The notes: generated by a model from the letters alone, not told the origin. Shown: positions 1-5,415, counted from the first letter of the stretch. The stretch: 10,532 nucleotides of DNA from an uncultured Oscillospiraceae bacterium (GCA_900769995.1 CAAGIT010000160.1:1-10532); one strand, 5' to 3'. Numbers and translations are program-made.

Positions 1-2
1 AG

Positions 3-1067
3 GATATTCTCATCCTCACCGCCACCTCCGGCGACACCGGCAAGGCGGCATTGGCGGGCTTCAGTGACGTGCCGGGCACGAAAATCATCGTGTTCTATCC
101 CGATGGCGGCGTGTCTGCCGTCCAGCGTGCGCAGATGGTCACGCAGGTCGGTGAAAACGTCTGCGTCTGTGCCGTTCGCGGCAATTTTGACGACACCCAG
201 ACCGGCGTGAAGCAGATTTTTGAGGCGGGCTTGGGCGGCGATTACGGTGTGCGCCTGTCGAGCGCGAACTCCATCAACATCGGCCGTCTGGCACCGCAGC
301 TCGTCTATTATTTCAAAGCCTATGCCGATTTGGTGCGCATGGGCCGCATCCAAGTGGGCGATTTGGTCGATTACGTCGTTCCGACGGGCAATTTCGGCGA
401 TATTCTGGCGGGCTACTTTGCCAAACGCATGGGCCTGCCGGTGGGCACGCTGGTCTGTGCCTCGAACCGGAACGATGTCCTCGCCGACTTTATCCGCACC
501 GGCACCTATGACCGCCGCAGACCCTTCTACCGCACGGCTTCGCCGTCCATGGATATTCTTGTTTCGAGCAATCTCGAACGGCTTTTGTGGCTGCTGAGCG
601 GGGACGAAAACGAGGTCGCGGGCTATATGCGGCAGCTCAGGGAGGACGGCTGCTATACCGTTTCCGACAAGATCCGCACCGCGCTGCAGGCCGAATTTGC
701 CTGCGGCTACTGCGATGATGCCCGAACCGAGGAAACCATCGGCAGGGTTTGGCGCGAAAACGGCTACCTGATGGACACGCACACCGCTGTGGCATGGCGC
801 GTTGCCGAGGATTTCAGGAGTGAGCATCCGGTGGTCGTTCTGTCCACCGCATCGCCCTATAAATTCCCCGAAACCGTGCTGTCCGCCGTCGGCGGCGACC
901 TCAGCGGCGACGAATTTGACCGTATGCGCCGTCTGAACGAGCTGACCGGCGTGCCCATTCCCGCCGGTCTGTCCGGCTTACAGGAAAAGCCCGTGCTGCA
1001 CACCGATGTCATCGACCGCGATGCCATGCGCGAGTATGTGCTCGGCAAGGCAAAGCAGTGGAAATAA
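3..1067 (+). CDS. thrC: Threonine synthase, 5'-truncated by the window edge
   Basis: This PLP enzyme converts O-phospho-L-homoserine to L-threonine and phosphate, the last step of threonine synthesis in the cytoplasm. The frame is open from base 3 and 354 residues are visible. The family's usual length is near 490-500, so roughly the first 140 residues, including the PLP-binding lysine, lie upstream. The visible part opens with TATSGDTGKAAL, the phosphate-binding loop of fold-type II PLP enzymes. It continues with the long-form threonine synthase signatures GNFDDTQTGVKQIF, SANSINIGRL and VPTGNFGDILAGYFAKRMGLP, then DTHTAVAWR and the C-terminal STASPYKFPETV stretch. The TTG at 51 lies inside the conserved loop and is not a real start. 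The gene ends 58 bp before punA with no terminator between them, so cotranscription is likely. I am very sure of the family. Confidence 0.96.
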   Translation, partial: DILILTATSGDTGKAALAGFSDVPGTKIIVFYPDGGVSAVQRAQMVTQVGENVCVCAVRGNFDDTQTGVKQIFEAGLGGDYGVRLSSANSINIGRLAPQLVYYFKAYADLVRMGRIQVGDLVDYVVPTGNFGDILAGYFAKRMGLPVGTLVCASNRNDVLADFIRTGTYDRRRPFYRTASPSMDILVSSNLERLLWLLSGDENEVAGYMRQLREDGCYTVSDKIRTALQAEFACGYCDDARTEETIGRVWRENGYLMDTHTAVAWRVAEDFRSEHPVVVLSTASPYKFPETVLSAVGGDLSGDEFDRMRRLNELTGVPIPAGLSGLQEKPVLHTDVIDRDAMREYVLGKAKQWK

Positions 1068-1125
1068 CAACTCGCTCAAAAACAATCAAACTCAATCATT
1101 TACAATCAAACAGGAGGAATTACCC
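1068..1125 (+). promoter_or_regulatory. G-poor thrC-punA leader with CAATCA repeats and a strong RBS
   Basis: The gap between thrC and punA is almost free of G from 1074 to 1111, so its RNA should have little structure. CAATCA occurs three times at exactly 10-bp spacing (1083, 1093, 1103). AGGAGG at 1112-1117 lies 8 nt before the ATG at 1126 and decides the punA start over a longer in-frame GTG reading from 1006, which would overlap thrC. The repeats may be chance, an unstructured translation-enhancing leader, or protein sites on one helix face. Confidence 0.6.
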
Positions 1126-1959
1126 ATGACACCAGCCTATGAAAAGCTCCAGCGCTGCCTCGCCTGCGTGCGCGAAAAGACCGATTTTGTGCCCGATGTC
1201 GCGCTCATCCTCGGCTCGGGACTCGGTGCGCTTGCCGATGAAATCGACGTGGTCGCCACCATCGACTACCACGACATTGAGGGCTTCCCCGTTTCCACGG
1301 TCGTCGGTCACAAGGGACGGTTTGTGTTTGGCCGCTTCGGCAAGGTCAACACCGTCATCATGCAGGGCCGCGTCCACTTCTATGAGGGCTATTCCGCCTC
1401 GGATGTCCTGCTGCCGACCCGTCTGATGCTGCTGATGGGCGCGAAGGTGCTGTTCCTGACCAACGCCGCCGGCGGTGTGAACAAGGACTTCCGCGCAGGC
1501 GACTTCATGCTCATCAGGGATCACATCATGACCTTCTTCCCGAACCCTCTGCTCGGGCAGAATGTGGACGAGCTTGGCCCGCGTTTCCCCGATATGTCCG
1601 AAGTTTATGACAAGGAACTCTGCGGAATTATCCGAAAAACCGCTGAAAAAGCGAACATTCCTATGAAAGAGGGCGTTTACGGCCAGTTCACCGGCCCGAC
1701 CTTTGAAACTCCGGCAGAGGTGCGCATGGCAAGCATTCTCGGCATCGATGCCGTCGGTATGTCCACCGCCTGTGAGGCCGCTGCTGCCAAGCATGGCGGC
1801 ATCCGCGTGTGCGGCATCTCCTGCATCACCAATCAGGCTGCCGGCATCTCCCCGAATCCGCTGAGCCATGAGGAAGTGTTTGAAACCGCAAACCGTGTCG
1901 CGCCGATGTTCCGTCAGCTCGTCCGTGAGAGTATTGAGGCCATCGGGGAGGTGCTGTAA
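1126..1959 (+). CDS. punA: Purine nucleoside phosphorylase (trimeric PNP/MTAP family)
   Basis: This cytoplasmic enzyme splits purine (deoxy)nucleosides with phosphate to the base and (deoxy)ribose-1-phosphate. At 277 residues it has the normal family length. Motifs in order: LILGSGLG with phosphate-binding Ser31, VGHKGR with His62, QGRVHFYEGY with Arg82/His84/Tyr86, TNAAGG at 112-117, YGQFTGPTFETPAEVRM with Glu194, VGMST with Met212, and CITNQAAGISPNPLSHEE with Asn236 and His248. Asn at the 236 position is typical of PNPs acting on inosine and guanosine; methylthioadenosine phosphorylases carry Asp there. The stretch after Met212 reads STACEAAAAKHGG, whereas STVPE is more usual. The ATG is set by AGGAGG 8 nt upstream. 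mtnA follows with no gap, which suggests that the sugar phosphate made here includes a 5-deoxy or 5-methylthio form. The family is sure; the physiological substrate is inferred. Confidence 0.94.
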   Translation: MTPAYEKLQRCLACVREKTDFVPDVALILGSGLGALADEIDVVATIDYHDIEGFPVSTVVGHKGRFVFGRFGKVNTVIMQGRVHFYEGYSASDVLLPTRLMLLMGAKVLFLTNAAGGVNKDFRAGDFMLIRDHIMTFFPNPLLGQNVDELGPRFPDMSEVYDKELCGIIRKTAEKANIPMKEGVYGQFTGPTFETPAEVRMASILGIDAVGMSTACEAAAAKHGGIRVCGISCITNQAAGISPNPLSHEEVFETANRVAPMFRQLVRESIEAIGEVL

Positions 1960-3048
1960 GTGAGCATGGAGGCTGTGACCCATGCGGTCAACGTCCGTCT
2001 GGGTGACGACGAAAACAGCGTGGTCATCCTTGACCAGACCCTGCTCCCGAGCCGCACCGAGTACCTGACGCTCACCACCGAGGAAACCATGTGGGAGGCG
2101 ATCTATGCGCTGCGTGTCCGCGGTGCTCCCGCCATCGGGATCTTCGCGGGCTATGCGATGGCTGTCCTGTCCAAGGGCATCAAAGCCCCGGATTTTGACG
2201 GTTTTTATGCCGAATATTCCCGCATTTCCGCCTATTTGAACGCCTCGCGTCCGACGGCGGTCAACCTGTCGTGTATGCTCCGCCGGATGGAAAAGGTGGT
2301 TTTGGACAACAAATGCGCCGACCGTGCGACCCTTTTGGCAAAGCTCATGGCGGAGGCAAAGGCGATCCACGCGGAGGACATGGCGATGTGCCGCAAGATC
2401 TCCGAGTACGGCCTGTCCCTGCTGAAAGACGGCGACGGCATCATCACCCACTGCAACGCAGGCCCCCTTGCAACGTCACGTTACGGTACAGCACAAGGCC
2501 CGTTCTATCTCGCGAAGGAGCAGGGCATGAATATCCATGTGTTTGTCGATGAAACGCGTCCGCTGCTGCAGGGCGCACGTTTGACAAGCTATGAGCTGAC
2601 CAAAGCAGGCGTGCCCTGCACGCTGATCTGCGACAATATGGCGAACCTCGTCATGAAGCAGGGCAAGGTGCAGGCGGTGTTCTTCGGCTGCGACCGCATC
2701 GCCCGCAACGGCGACGTTGCCAACAAGATCGGCTCGTCCGGTCTGGCGGTTTTGGCGCACTATTACGGCATTCCCGTCTATTCTCTCGGCCCGTCCACGA
2801 CCATCGATTTCTCCTGCCCGACCGGTGACGATATCCCCATCGAGGAGCGTCCGCACGGCGAGATCAAGGAGCTGTTCTACGAAAAGCCGATGGCGCTGCC
2901 CGAGGTCAAGTGCTACAATCCCGCCTTTGACGTGACCGATCACAGCCTGCTTGCGGGCATCGTCACGGAACGCGGCATTCTGCGTCCGCCGTTCGATGTC
3001 AGCTTCCGCGAGCTGTTCCCCGAGGAAATGGCGGAAAGCGACAAATAA
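1960..3048 (+). CDS. mtnA: S-methyl-5-thioribose-1-phosphate isomerase (MtnA)
   Basis: MtnA isomerises 5-methylthioribose-1-phosphate to 5-methylthioribulose-1-phosphate; family members also accept 5-deoxyribose-1-phosphate. It belongs to the eIF2B-like isomerases. Its 362 residues are a full family length. Visible signatures are RVRGAPAIGI (52-61), LNASRPTAVNL (93-103), ITHCNAGPLATSRYGTA with catalytic Cys165, DETRPLLQGARLTSYEL, and FFGCDRIARNGDVANKIG with catalytic Asp245. The GTG at 1960 comes immediately after the punA stop, with GGGGAGGTG just upstream inside punA; an ATG two codons later (1966) is the alternative start. The abutting arrangement implies translational coupling with punA. 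No mtnK, mtnB, mtnW, mtnX or mtnD is near, so the full methionine salvage route is not encoded here. The class II aldolase after the repeat block is the likely next step. Confidence in the family is high. Confidence 0.95.
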   Translation: MSMEAVTHAVNVRLGDDENSVVILDQTLLPSRTEYLTLTTEETMWEAIYALRVRGAPAIGIFAGYAMAVLSKGIKAPDFDGFYAEYSRISAYLNASRPTAVNLSCMLRRMEKVVLDNKCADRATLLAKLMAEAKAIHAEDMAMCRKISEYGLSLLKDGDGIITHCNAGPLATSRYGTAQGPFYLAKEQGMNIHVFVDETRPLLQGARLTSYELTKAGVPCTLICDNMANLVMKQGKVQAVFFGCDRIARNGDVANKIGSSGLAVLAHYYGIPVYSLGPSTTIDFSCPTGDDIPIEERPHGEIKELFYEKPMALPEVKCYNPAFDVTDHSLLAGIVTERGILRPPFDVSFRELFPEEMAESDK

Positions 3049-3052
3049 TCCG

Positions 3053-3090
3053 ACGCCGAAATTAACCGTTTTTACGGCAGATTTCGGCGT
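3053..3090 (+). other. Two-tier stem-loop just after mtnA
   Basis: ACGCCGAAAT (3053-3062) pairs perfectly with ATTTCGGCGT (3081-3090). Inside it, CCGT-TTTT-ACGG (3066-3077) forms a second short stem. It begins 5 bp after the mtnA stop. There is no U-tract after it, so it may protect the mRNA 3' end or attenuate transcription more than act as an intrinsic terminator. Confidence 0.5.
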
Positions 3091-3120
3091 GCTGACAGGC
3101 TCAAAAATGTATTATCCGCC

Positions 3121-3144
3121 CCGTGGCATATCGCACGGTTTTTT
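3121..3144 (+). terminator. Weak intrinsic terminator candidate after mtnA
   Basis: CCGTG (3121-3125) can pair with CACGG (3134-3138) across an 8-nt loop, followed directly by six T (3139-3144). The stem is only 5 bp, so termination would be weak and readthrough into the aldolase gene remains possible. Confidence 0.35.
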
Positions 3145-3149
3145 CTGCT

Positions 3150-3227
3150 GTAGGGGACGGGTTTCCCGTCCCACATGGATATTGGGAGGCGAAACGCCTC
3201 CCCTACGGCGTGAATCCGGCGGTCTGC
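3150..3227 (+). repeat. GTAGGGG palindromic repeat, type 1, copy A
   Basis: The 57-bp core (3150-3206) starts GTAGGGG and ends CCCCTAC. It holds two perfect 8-bp hairpins: GGGACGGG-TTT-CCCGTCCC (3154-3172) and GGGAGGCG-AAA-CGCCTCCC (3184-3202), separated by 11 nt. A further 21 nt after the core also match the other type 1 copy at 3457-3534; over the full 78 bp the two differ at only 3 positions. No open frame or transposase is present. It resembles a non-autonomous REP/MITE-like intergenic repeat. Confidence 0.85.
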
Positions 3228-3290
3228 TATGACAGGCGGCTGACGACCGCCCGCACGGTTTTGAACCACTGCTCAGCCACGTTTTCCGTT

Positions 3291-3312
3291 GTAGGGACGG
3301 GTCTGCCGTCCC
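3291..3312 (+). repeat. Half-copy of the GTAGGGG repeat (single hairpin), copy B
   Basis: GTAGGGACGGG-TCTG-CCGTCCC carries only the first hairpin of the type 1 module, with one G fewer in the opening GTAGGGG. The second hairpin and the closing CCCCTAC are absent. The loop sequence is the same as in copy A' at 3457, so it is probably a truncated relative of that copy. Confidence 0.65.
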
Positions 3313-3372
3313 GAAAACCGGCATTTTGACATGATAGGAATAAATTCGGTGGTTTTCAGTATTATCGTAGCT

Positions 3373-3433
3373 GTAGGGGCAGCTATCAGCCGCCTGCCGT
3401 AATATTCAAGAGGCGGATCATATCCGCCCCTAC
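3373..3433 (+). repeat. GTAGGGG palindromic repeat, type 2, copy C
   Basis: This 61-bp element again starts GTAGGGG and ends CCCCTAC but has different hairpin arms. Hairpin 1 is GGCAGCT-ATC-AGCCGCC, with one A/C mismatch relative to the perfect version at 10427-10443. Hairpin 2 is GGCGGAT-CAT-ATCCGCC (3412-3428), which is perfect. It matches the copy at 10422-10481 closely except in the spacer between the hairpins. Confidence 0.82.
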
Positions 3434-3456
3434 GGGCATATGTCACATTTCCCACT

Positions 3457-3534
3457 GTAGGGGACGGGTCTGCCGTCCCGCATGGATATTGGGAGGCGAA
3501 ACGCCTCCCCTACGGCGTGAATCCGGCGGTCTGC
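3457..3534 (+). repeat. GTAGGGG palindromic repeat, type 1, copy A'
   Basis: This is a second copy of the 78-bp unit at 3150-3227 in the same orientation, with 75 of 78 positions identical. Two of the three differences fall in or beside the loop of hairpin 1, which becomes GGGACGG-GTCTG-CCGTCCC. Hairpin 2 (GGGAGGCG-AAA-CGCCTCCC, 3491-3509) is unchanged. The closing TAC is at 3511-3513 and the shared tail runs to 3534. Confidence 0.85.
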
Positions 3535-3616
3535 CGGCGCACCAACGGGCGATAATAATGTCGATTTCTCCCGTATTTGCGGCAAATTTCGGCGTTTTGG
3601 AAAGGAATTTTCAAAA

Positions 3617-4294
3617 ATGAGATATACATCACATGAGGCGGCAAAGGAGGCCATTTTGGAGGCAGGTCGTCGGCTCTATCAGCGCGGCTACGTCTGCGCC
3701 AACGACGGCAACATCTCCGCACGCATGGAGGACGGCACTGTTTGGGTCACACCGACGGGTGTTTCCAAGGGCTTTATGACGGCGGAGCAGCTTGTGCGGC
3801 TGGCACCGGACGGCTCGGTCGTGGAGGGAACCTGGAAGGTGTCGAGCGAGTCCGCGATGCACCTGTCGATTTTCCGCGAAAATCCCGACCTCGGCGGCAT
3901 CGTTCACGCCCATCCCAGCGGCGCGACCGCCTATTCGACCCTCGGAAAGACGTTTGATTTGGCGATCTCCCTCGATGCGGTCGTGCAGCACGGCGTTCTG
4001 CCCTGTGCGCCCTATGCCGCGACGGGTTCGCCCAAGCTGGCGGAGTATGCCTGCCGATACTGCAACGAGTATTACGCGGTTTTGCTCGAGCACCACGGCG
4101 CGGTCACCTGGGGCAGCACGGTCGAACAGGCGCTGTTCCGCATGGAATGTGTGGAGCAGACCTTTACGCTCTATGAGCGGATGCGTTCGCTGGGCGAAAT
4201 TCGCCTGCTGACCGAGGCACAGCTTGACGAATTGGAGACGGTCAAGCAGCGTTTGGGCATCACCAAAGGCGGCAGAATGAAGGGCAGACCCTGA
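3617..4294 (+). CDS. Class II (zinc) aldolase/adducin family, probable 5-deoxy- or 5-methylthioribulose-1-phosphate aldolase
   Basis: Class II aldolases of the FucA/AraD fold cleave ketose-1-phosphates to dihydroxyacetone phosphate and an aldehyde. The 225-residue length is typical. Visible features are CANDGNISAR (27-36), TPTGVSKG (45-52) for phosphate binding, SSES with the likely catalytic Glu78, zinc ligands His97 and His99 in VHAHP, and the third ligand His160 in LLEHHGAVTWG. The start ATG has AAAGGA 10 nt upstream. It sits downstream of punA and mtnA on the same strand, separated by a repeat block. That context favours a DHAP-shunt aldolase taking the MtnA product over L-fuculose-phosphate aldolase. 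MtnB dehydratase shares the fold and cannot be excluded from sequence, but its partner genes are absent here. The family is sure; the exact substrate is inferred. Confidence 0.88.
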   Translation: MRYTSHEAAKEAILEAGRRLYQRGYVCANDGNISARMEDGTVWVTPTGVSKGFMTAEQLVRLAPDGSVVEGTWKVSSESAMHLSIFRENPDLGGIVHAHPSGATAYSTLGKTFDLAISLDAVVQHGVLPCAPYAATGSPKLAEYACRYCNEYYAVLLEHHGAVTWGSTVEQALFRMECVEQTFTLYERMRSLGEIRLLTEAQLDELETVKQRLGITKGGRMKGRP

Positions 4295-4328
4295 GTTTGA
4301 GCGAATTTTAGCGATAATGAATGAAAAT

Positions 4329-4360
4329 GAGCGGCTTTCCTTTGCGAAGGAAAGCCGCTC
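4329..4360 (-). terminator. Perfect 14-bp hairpin, likely terminator of the minus-strand noc-like gene
   Basis: GAGCGGCTTTCCTT (4329-4342) pairs perfectly with AAGGAAAGCCGCTC (4347-4360) over a TGCG loop. On the plus strand no T-run follows. On the minus strand the hairpin is followed by ATTTTCATT, so it better suits transcripts arriving from the noc-like gene. It lies 34 bp after the aldolase stop, so it may also block 3'-end decay of that mRNA. Confidence 0.6.
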
Positions 4361-4398
4361 TGCGTGTCGAAAAATAATCATGCGAAGGCGAGAGCTGT

Positions 4399-4448
4399 GT
4401 AGATATTATCCGCCTCCATGCGGTATGGCGGTGATAGCCGCCCCCTAC
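4399..4448 (-). repeat. Degenerate, inverted GTAGGGG repeat, type 2, copy E
   Basis: Read on the minus strand, this 50-bp element aligns with the copy at 10422-10481. It keeps the GTAGGGG start, the first hairpin without its last part, the ATACCGCAT spacer and GGCGGAT of hairpin 2. It has lost about 3 nt after hairpin 1 and most of the final CCGCCCCTAC arm, ending ATATC-TAC. Hairpin 2 can therefore no longer form. It is a decayed copy lying between two convergent genes. Confidence 0.75.
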
Positions 4449-4479
4449 GATTTTGACGGTTTCGGGCTTTATCGACAGT
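4449..4479 (-). repeat. 31-nt constant segment next to repeat copy E
   Basis: Read on the minus strand, this segment matches 10391-10421 at 27 of 31 positions, and all four differences are transitions. It includes the blocks CGATAAAG and CCGAAACCGTC. It joins GTAGGGG directly on one side and, after 3 nt (CAT), a perfect hairpin on the other. The same layout and the same 3-nt gap occur at 10357-10481. Confidence 0.75.
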
Positions 4480-4482
4480 ATG

Positions 4483-4516
4483 AGCGACCTCCCTTTGTGA
4501 AGGGAGGTCGCTTTTT
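4483..4516 (+). terminator. Perfect 13-bp hairpin with U-tract, likely aldolase terminator
   Basis: AGCGACCTCCCTT (4483-4495) pairs perfectly with AAGGGAGGTCGCT (4500-4512) over a TGTG loop and is followed by TTTT (4513-4516). This is a classic intrinsic terminator for plus-strand transcription from the aldolase gene. Its T-run overlaps the TAA stop (4515-4517) of the minus-strand noc-like gene, so the two convergent transcripts overlap. Confidence 0.75.
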
Positions 4517-5345
4517 ACCCCACGCGTTTGGGCAGATGAATGGTCAGGACGATCTCATCCTCTGTCTCCTCCTGCCGGGCGCGGGCATCGATCCCTGCGC
4601 CGCGCACCAGCTCGAGGGAGTGATTGACACTGTTGAGAAACAGCCGCACATCGCGCACGATCAGCTTGCGCATTCCGCGCTTCGGCTCCTGCTCCTTCTG
4701 TTTTTCCAAATATGCATCGATATACGCCTCCGTTTTGGCGACGTTGAGCTGCTGCCGCACGATGACATCAAGCACCTCCAGCCTTGCTTTCTCCGTCGGC
4801 AGCTTTAAGAGCGCTCGGGCATGGCGTTCCGACAGACGGTGCTCCCGCAGCAGCGACAACACCTGCGGACTGTGCCGCAGCAGCCGCAGCTTGTTGGCAA
4901 TCGCGCTCTGACTTTTTCCCACACGTTGGGCTGCCTGCTCCTGGCTTAAATGATACAGCCGCATCAGCCGCGACAAGCCCTCCGCCTCCTCAATATAGTC
5001 CAGATCGCGCCGCTGCAGGTTCTCTACCAGCGCCACCATGCCCGATTGTTCCTCATCCACCGTCAGCAAAATACACGGCACCTCCTGACACCCCGCCAGC
5101 TTTGCTGCCCGCAATCGCCGCTCCCCCGCGACCAGCTCATAGTCCGCTCCGCGCCGACGCACCGTCAAGGGCTGCAAAATGCCGTACAGCTCGATGCTTG
5201 CTGCCAGCTCGCGCAGACCCTCGGGGTCAAAAATTTTGCGCGGCTGGGACGGGTTCGGATGGATCTGTCGGATCGGCAGATAGAGAATTCGACCGCTTTC
5301 GAGCAGTCCCCGTTGCTTTCTGATCTGCGCTCCCTCCCTTTGCAA
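4515..5345 (-). CDS. noc: Noc-like nucleoid occlusion protein (ParB family CTPase clamp)
   Basis: Noc binds NBS sites, spreads as a CTP-dependent clamp and blocks septation over the nucleoid. The 276 residues show the ParB N-domain (PNPSQPRKIF at 30-39, YGILQPLTV at 54-62, GERRLRA at 74-80, ENLQRRDL at 108-115). A helix-turn-helix follows at about 134-157 (SQSAIANKLRLL), then LSERHARALL (171-180) and a Noc-type C-terminus ending EDEIVLTIHLPK. Gln146, Lys152 and Arg174 match residues known to steer Noc, not ParB, to its site (ParB has Arg, Thr and Gly). No parA/soj, rsmG or gidA adjoins. The TTG start at 5345 gives the longest frame. An AGGGAGG inside the frame (5333-5339) has ideal spacing only to an ATC codon (5322-5324), so the start is uncertain. 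Residues 1-20 are hydrophilic, unlike the amphipathic membrane helix of Bacillus Noc. A chromosomal ParB paralogue is the alternative. Confidence 0.88.
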   Translation of the reverse strand: MQREGAQIRKQRGLLESGRILYLPIRQIHPNPSQPRKIFDPEGLRELAASIELYGILQPLTVRRRGADYELVAGERRLRAAKLAGCQEVPCILLTVDEEQSGMVALVENLQRRDLDYIEEAEGLSRLMRLYHLSQEQAAQRVGKSQSAIANKLRLLRHSPQVLSLLREHRLSERHARALLKLPTEKARLEVLDVIVRQQLNVAKTEAYIDAYLEKQKEQEPKRGMRKLIVRDVRLFLNSVNHSLELVRGAGIDARARQEETEDEIVLTIHLPKRVG

Positions 5346-5369
5346 GCAGCCGCGAAGCTCCGCGGCTGC
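5346..5369 (-). other. Perfect 9-bp hairpin abutting the noc-like start codon
   Basis: GCAGCCGCG (5346-5354) and CGCGGCTGC (5361-5369) form a perfect GC-rich stem with a 6-nt loop. In the noc-like mRNA its last base directly precedes the TTG start, and the loop contains GGAG. Such a structure should restrain initiation at this TTG, or it could mean that the real start lies downstream. Confidence 0.6.
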
Positions 5370-5415
5370 ACGTTCTCCCGTCTCTCATTTTACTCGTTTT
5401 TGTTGCGAAAGAACG

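Larger units (their letters stand above)
3049..3616. other. Gene-free, repeat-packed gap between mtnA and the aldolase
   Basis: I see no credible gene in these 568 bp; the short open frames run through palindromes and match no family I recognise. The gap holds a stem-loop just after mtnA, a weak terminator candidate and four palindromic repeat modules. A direct repeat, CGGCAGATTTCGGCGT (3075-3090) and CGGCAAATTTCGGCGT (3580-3595, 15 of 16 matching), brackets the repeat block. AAAGGA at 3601-3606 is the likely ribosome binding site of the aldolase. No convincing promoter was found before the aldolase; GATAAT at 3551 lacks a partner hexamer. Confidence 0.7.

Noticed and set aside
1006..1125. 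Longer punA reading that starts inside thrC at a GTG
   Set aside because: It would overlap the end of thrC and add a non-conserved extension; the ATG at 1126 has an ideal AGGAGG at 8 nt and begins at the family's usual N-terminus.
1120..2451. 443-codon open frame on the minus strand across punA and mtnA
   Set aside because: It lies antisense to two certain genes, has no recognisable domain and a His/Arg/Asp-rich makeup typical of the reverse complement of GC-rich coding DNA.
3072..3455. Small open frames inside the mtnA-aldolase gap, some giving similar peptides
   Set aside because: The shared peptides come from the DNA repeats themselves, and the frames start and stop within palindromes.
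3150..3534. CRISPR array
   Set aside because: Repeat copies are of differing types and irregular spacing, each is itself two hairpins, and there are no spacer-like unique segments of constant length or cas genes.
3551..3556. GATAAT as a -10 box for the aldolase
   Set aside because: No -35-like hexamer lies 16-18 bp upstream, where the end of a repeat copy is found instead.
4317..4808. 163-codon plus-strand open frame across repeat copy E into the noc-like gene
   Set aside because: It translates a terminator, a palindromic repeat and then the antisense of a conserved gene; no ribosome site or domain is visible.
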